Shown here piece after piece: positions 7,028-7,224 of a stretch of DNA of 7,224 nucleotides (position 1 is the stretch's first letter; every line of letters begins with the position of its first letter). Both the position numbers and the translations under genes were made by a program. Source of the DNA: Clostridiales bacterium (GTDB taxonomy: Bacteria; Bacillota; Clostridia; Lachnospirales; Lachnospiraceae). Under the pieces are notes generated by a model that saw only the letters and a program-made list of their open reading frames with translations, was not told the origin of the DNA and searched no databases. The stretch covers positions 1 to 7,224 of the forward strand of contig JAJQBM010000036.1 of the NCBI GenBank assembly GCA_021203285.1. The letters run 5' to 3'.

Positions 7028-7224
7028 TTAACGATTCAGCGACGCGATCAGTCCGCCCTGGTCAAGGATGCCCTGCATATACGGCGGAAGCTTTGTACAG
7101 ACAAACTCCCGGCCGCCAACTGTGGCCACACCGTCAGTCAGCGACAACTCCATCTCATCCCCCTCGCTTACCGCATCGTAAAGATCTTTGCTCACGATGA
7201 CCGGAAGGCCGATATTGATAGCGT
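7028..7224 (-). CDS. Isopropylmalate/homoaconitate-type dehydratase small subunit, C-terminal 64 residues (5' end outside window)
   Basis: Only the end of this gene is in the window: 64 codons before TAA at 7028-7030. The visible protein starts AINIGLPVIVS, matching the family motif (R)NAINIGLP after the SSRE loop, then has VSEGDEMELSLTDGVATVGG and ends with LPPYMQGILDQGGLIASLNR. The homologous end of the leuD at 5093-5584 is LPDNLLEIIQAGGLVSAMRR, so the two are paralogues. The N-terminal motifs and the substrate-specificity loop lie beyond base 7224, so the substrate cannot be judged. The stop is 31 nt before the second large-subunit gene, and this close spacing suggests the two form a heterodimer. 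No defect is visible in the part present. Confidence 0.9.
   Translation of the reverse strand, partial: AINIGLPVIVSKDLYDAVSEGDEMELSLTDGVATVGGREFVCTKLPPYMQGILDQGGLIASLNR

Overview
The window looks like the chromosome of a Clostridia-class Bacillota, most likely Lachnospiraceae. The evidence is AGGAGG-type ribosome sites, roughly half GC with AT-rich spacers, a YesN-type response regulator, and two-gene isopropylmalate/homoaconitate dehydratases of the short archaeal/clostridial type. Taxonomy is inferred from family resemblance only. Every recognisable gene is on the minus strand, so the transcriptional order runs from base 7224 down to base 1.

Bases 7224 to 3692 hold two neighbouring sets of aconitase-superfamily hydro-lyase subunits: the C-terminal end of a small subunit (7028-7224), a large subunit (5743-6996), a second small subunit, leuD (5093-5584), and a second large subunit, leuC (3692-4933). 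Threonine synthase, thrC (1934-3427), follows. This is a branched-chain/aspartate-family amino-acid locus: LeuC and LeuD isomerise 2-isopropylmalate to 3-isopropylmalate, and ThrC makes threonine, the isoleucine precursor. The second set could be a paralogue for a related 2-alkylmalate or homoaconitate-like substrate.

Both large-subunit genes are interrupted by an in-frame stop with the frame intact on either side. The leuC at 3692-4933 has TGA at codon 151, where its neighbour has the family Trp. The one at 5743-6996 has TAG at codon 372 inside a short cluster of unexpected residues that also replaces a 4Fe-4S ligand Cys by Ser. The small subunits and thrC look intact where visible. Either the strain has lost these isomerases or the sequence carries errors at both places.

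The spacers hold the most novel signal: a 38-bp element with inverted ends (TACGGAC...GTCCGTA) present three times, twice upstream of thrC and once upstream of leuD, with geometry that suggests an operator. A perfect 15-bp palindrome also lies upstream of thrC, and there are two stem-loops at gene ends.

Bases 1824 to 1 hold a small three-helix membrane protein, then a YesN/AraC-type response regulator that runs off the left edge. These are probably co-transcribed and functionally separate from the amino-acid genes. The 109-bp spacer between them and thrC shows no convincing terminator or promoter.
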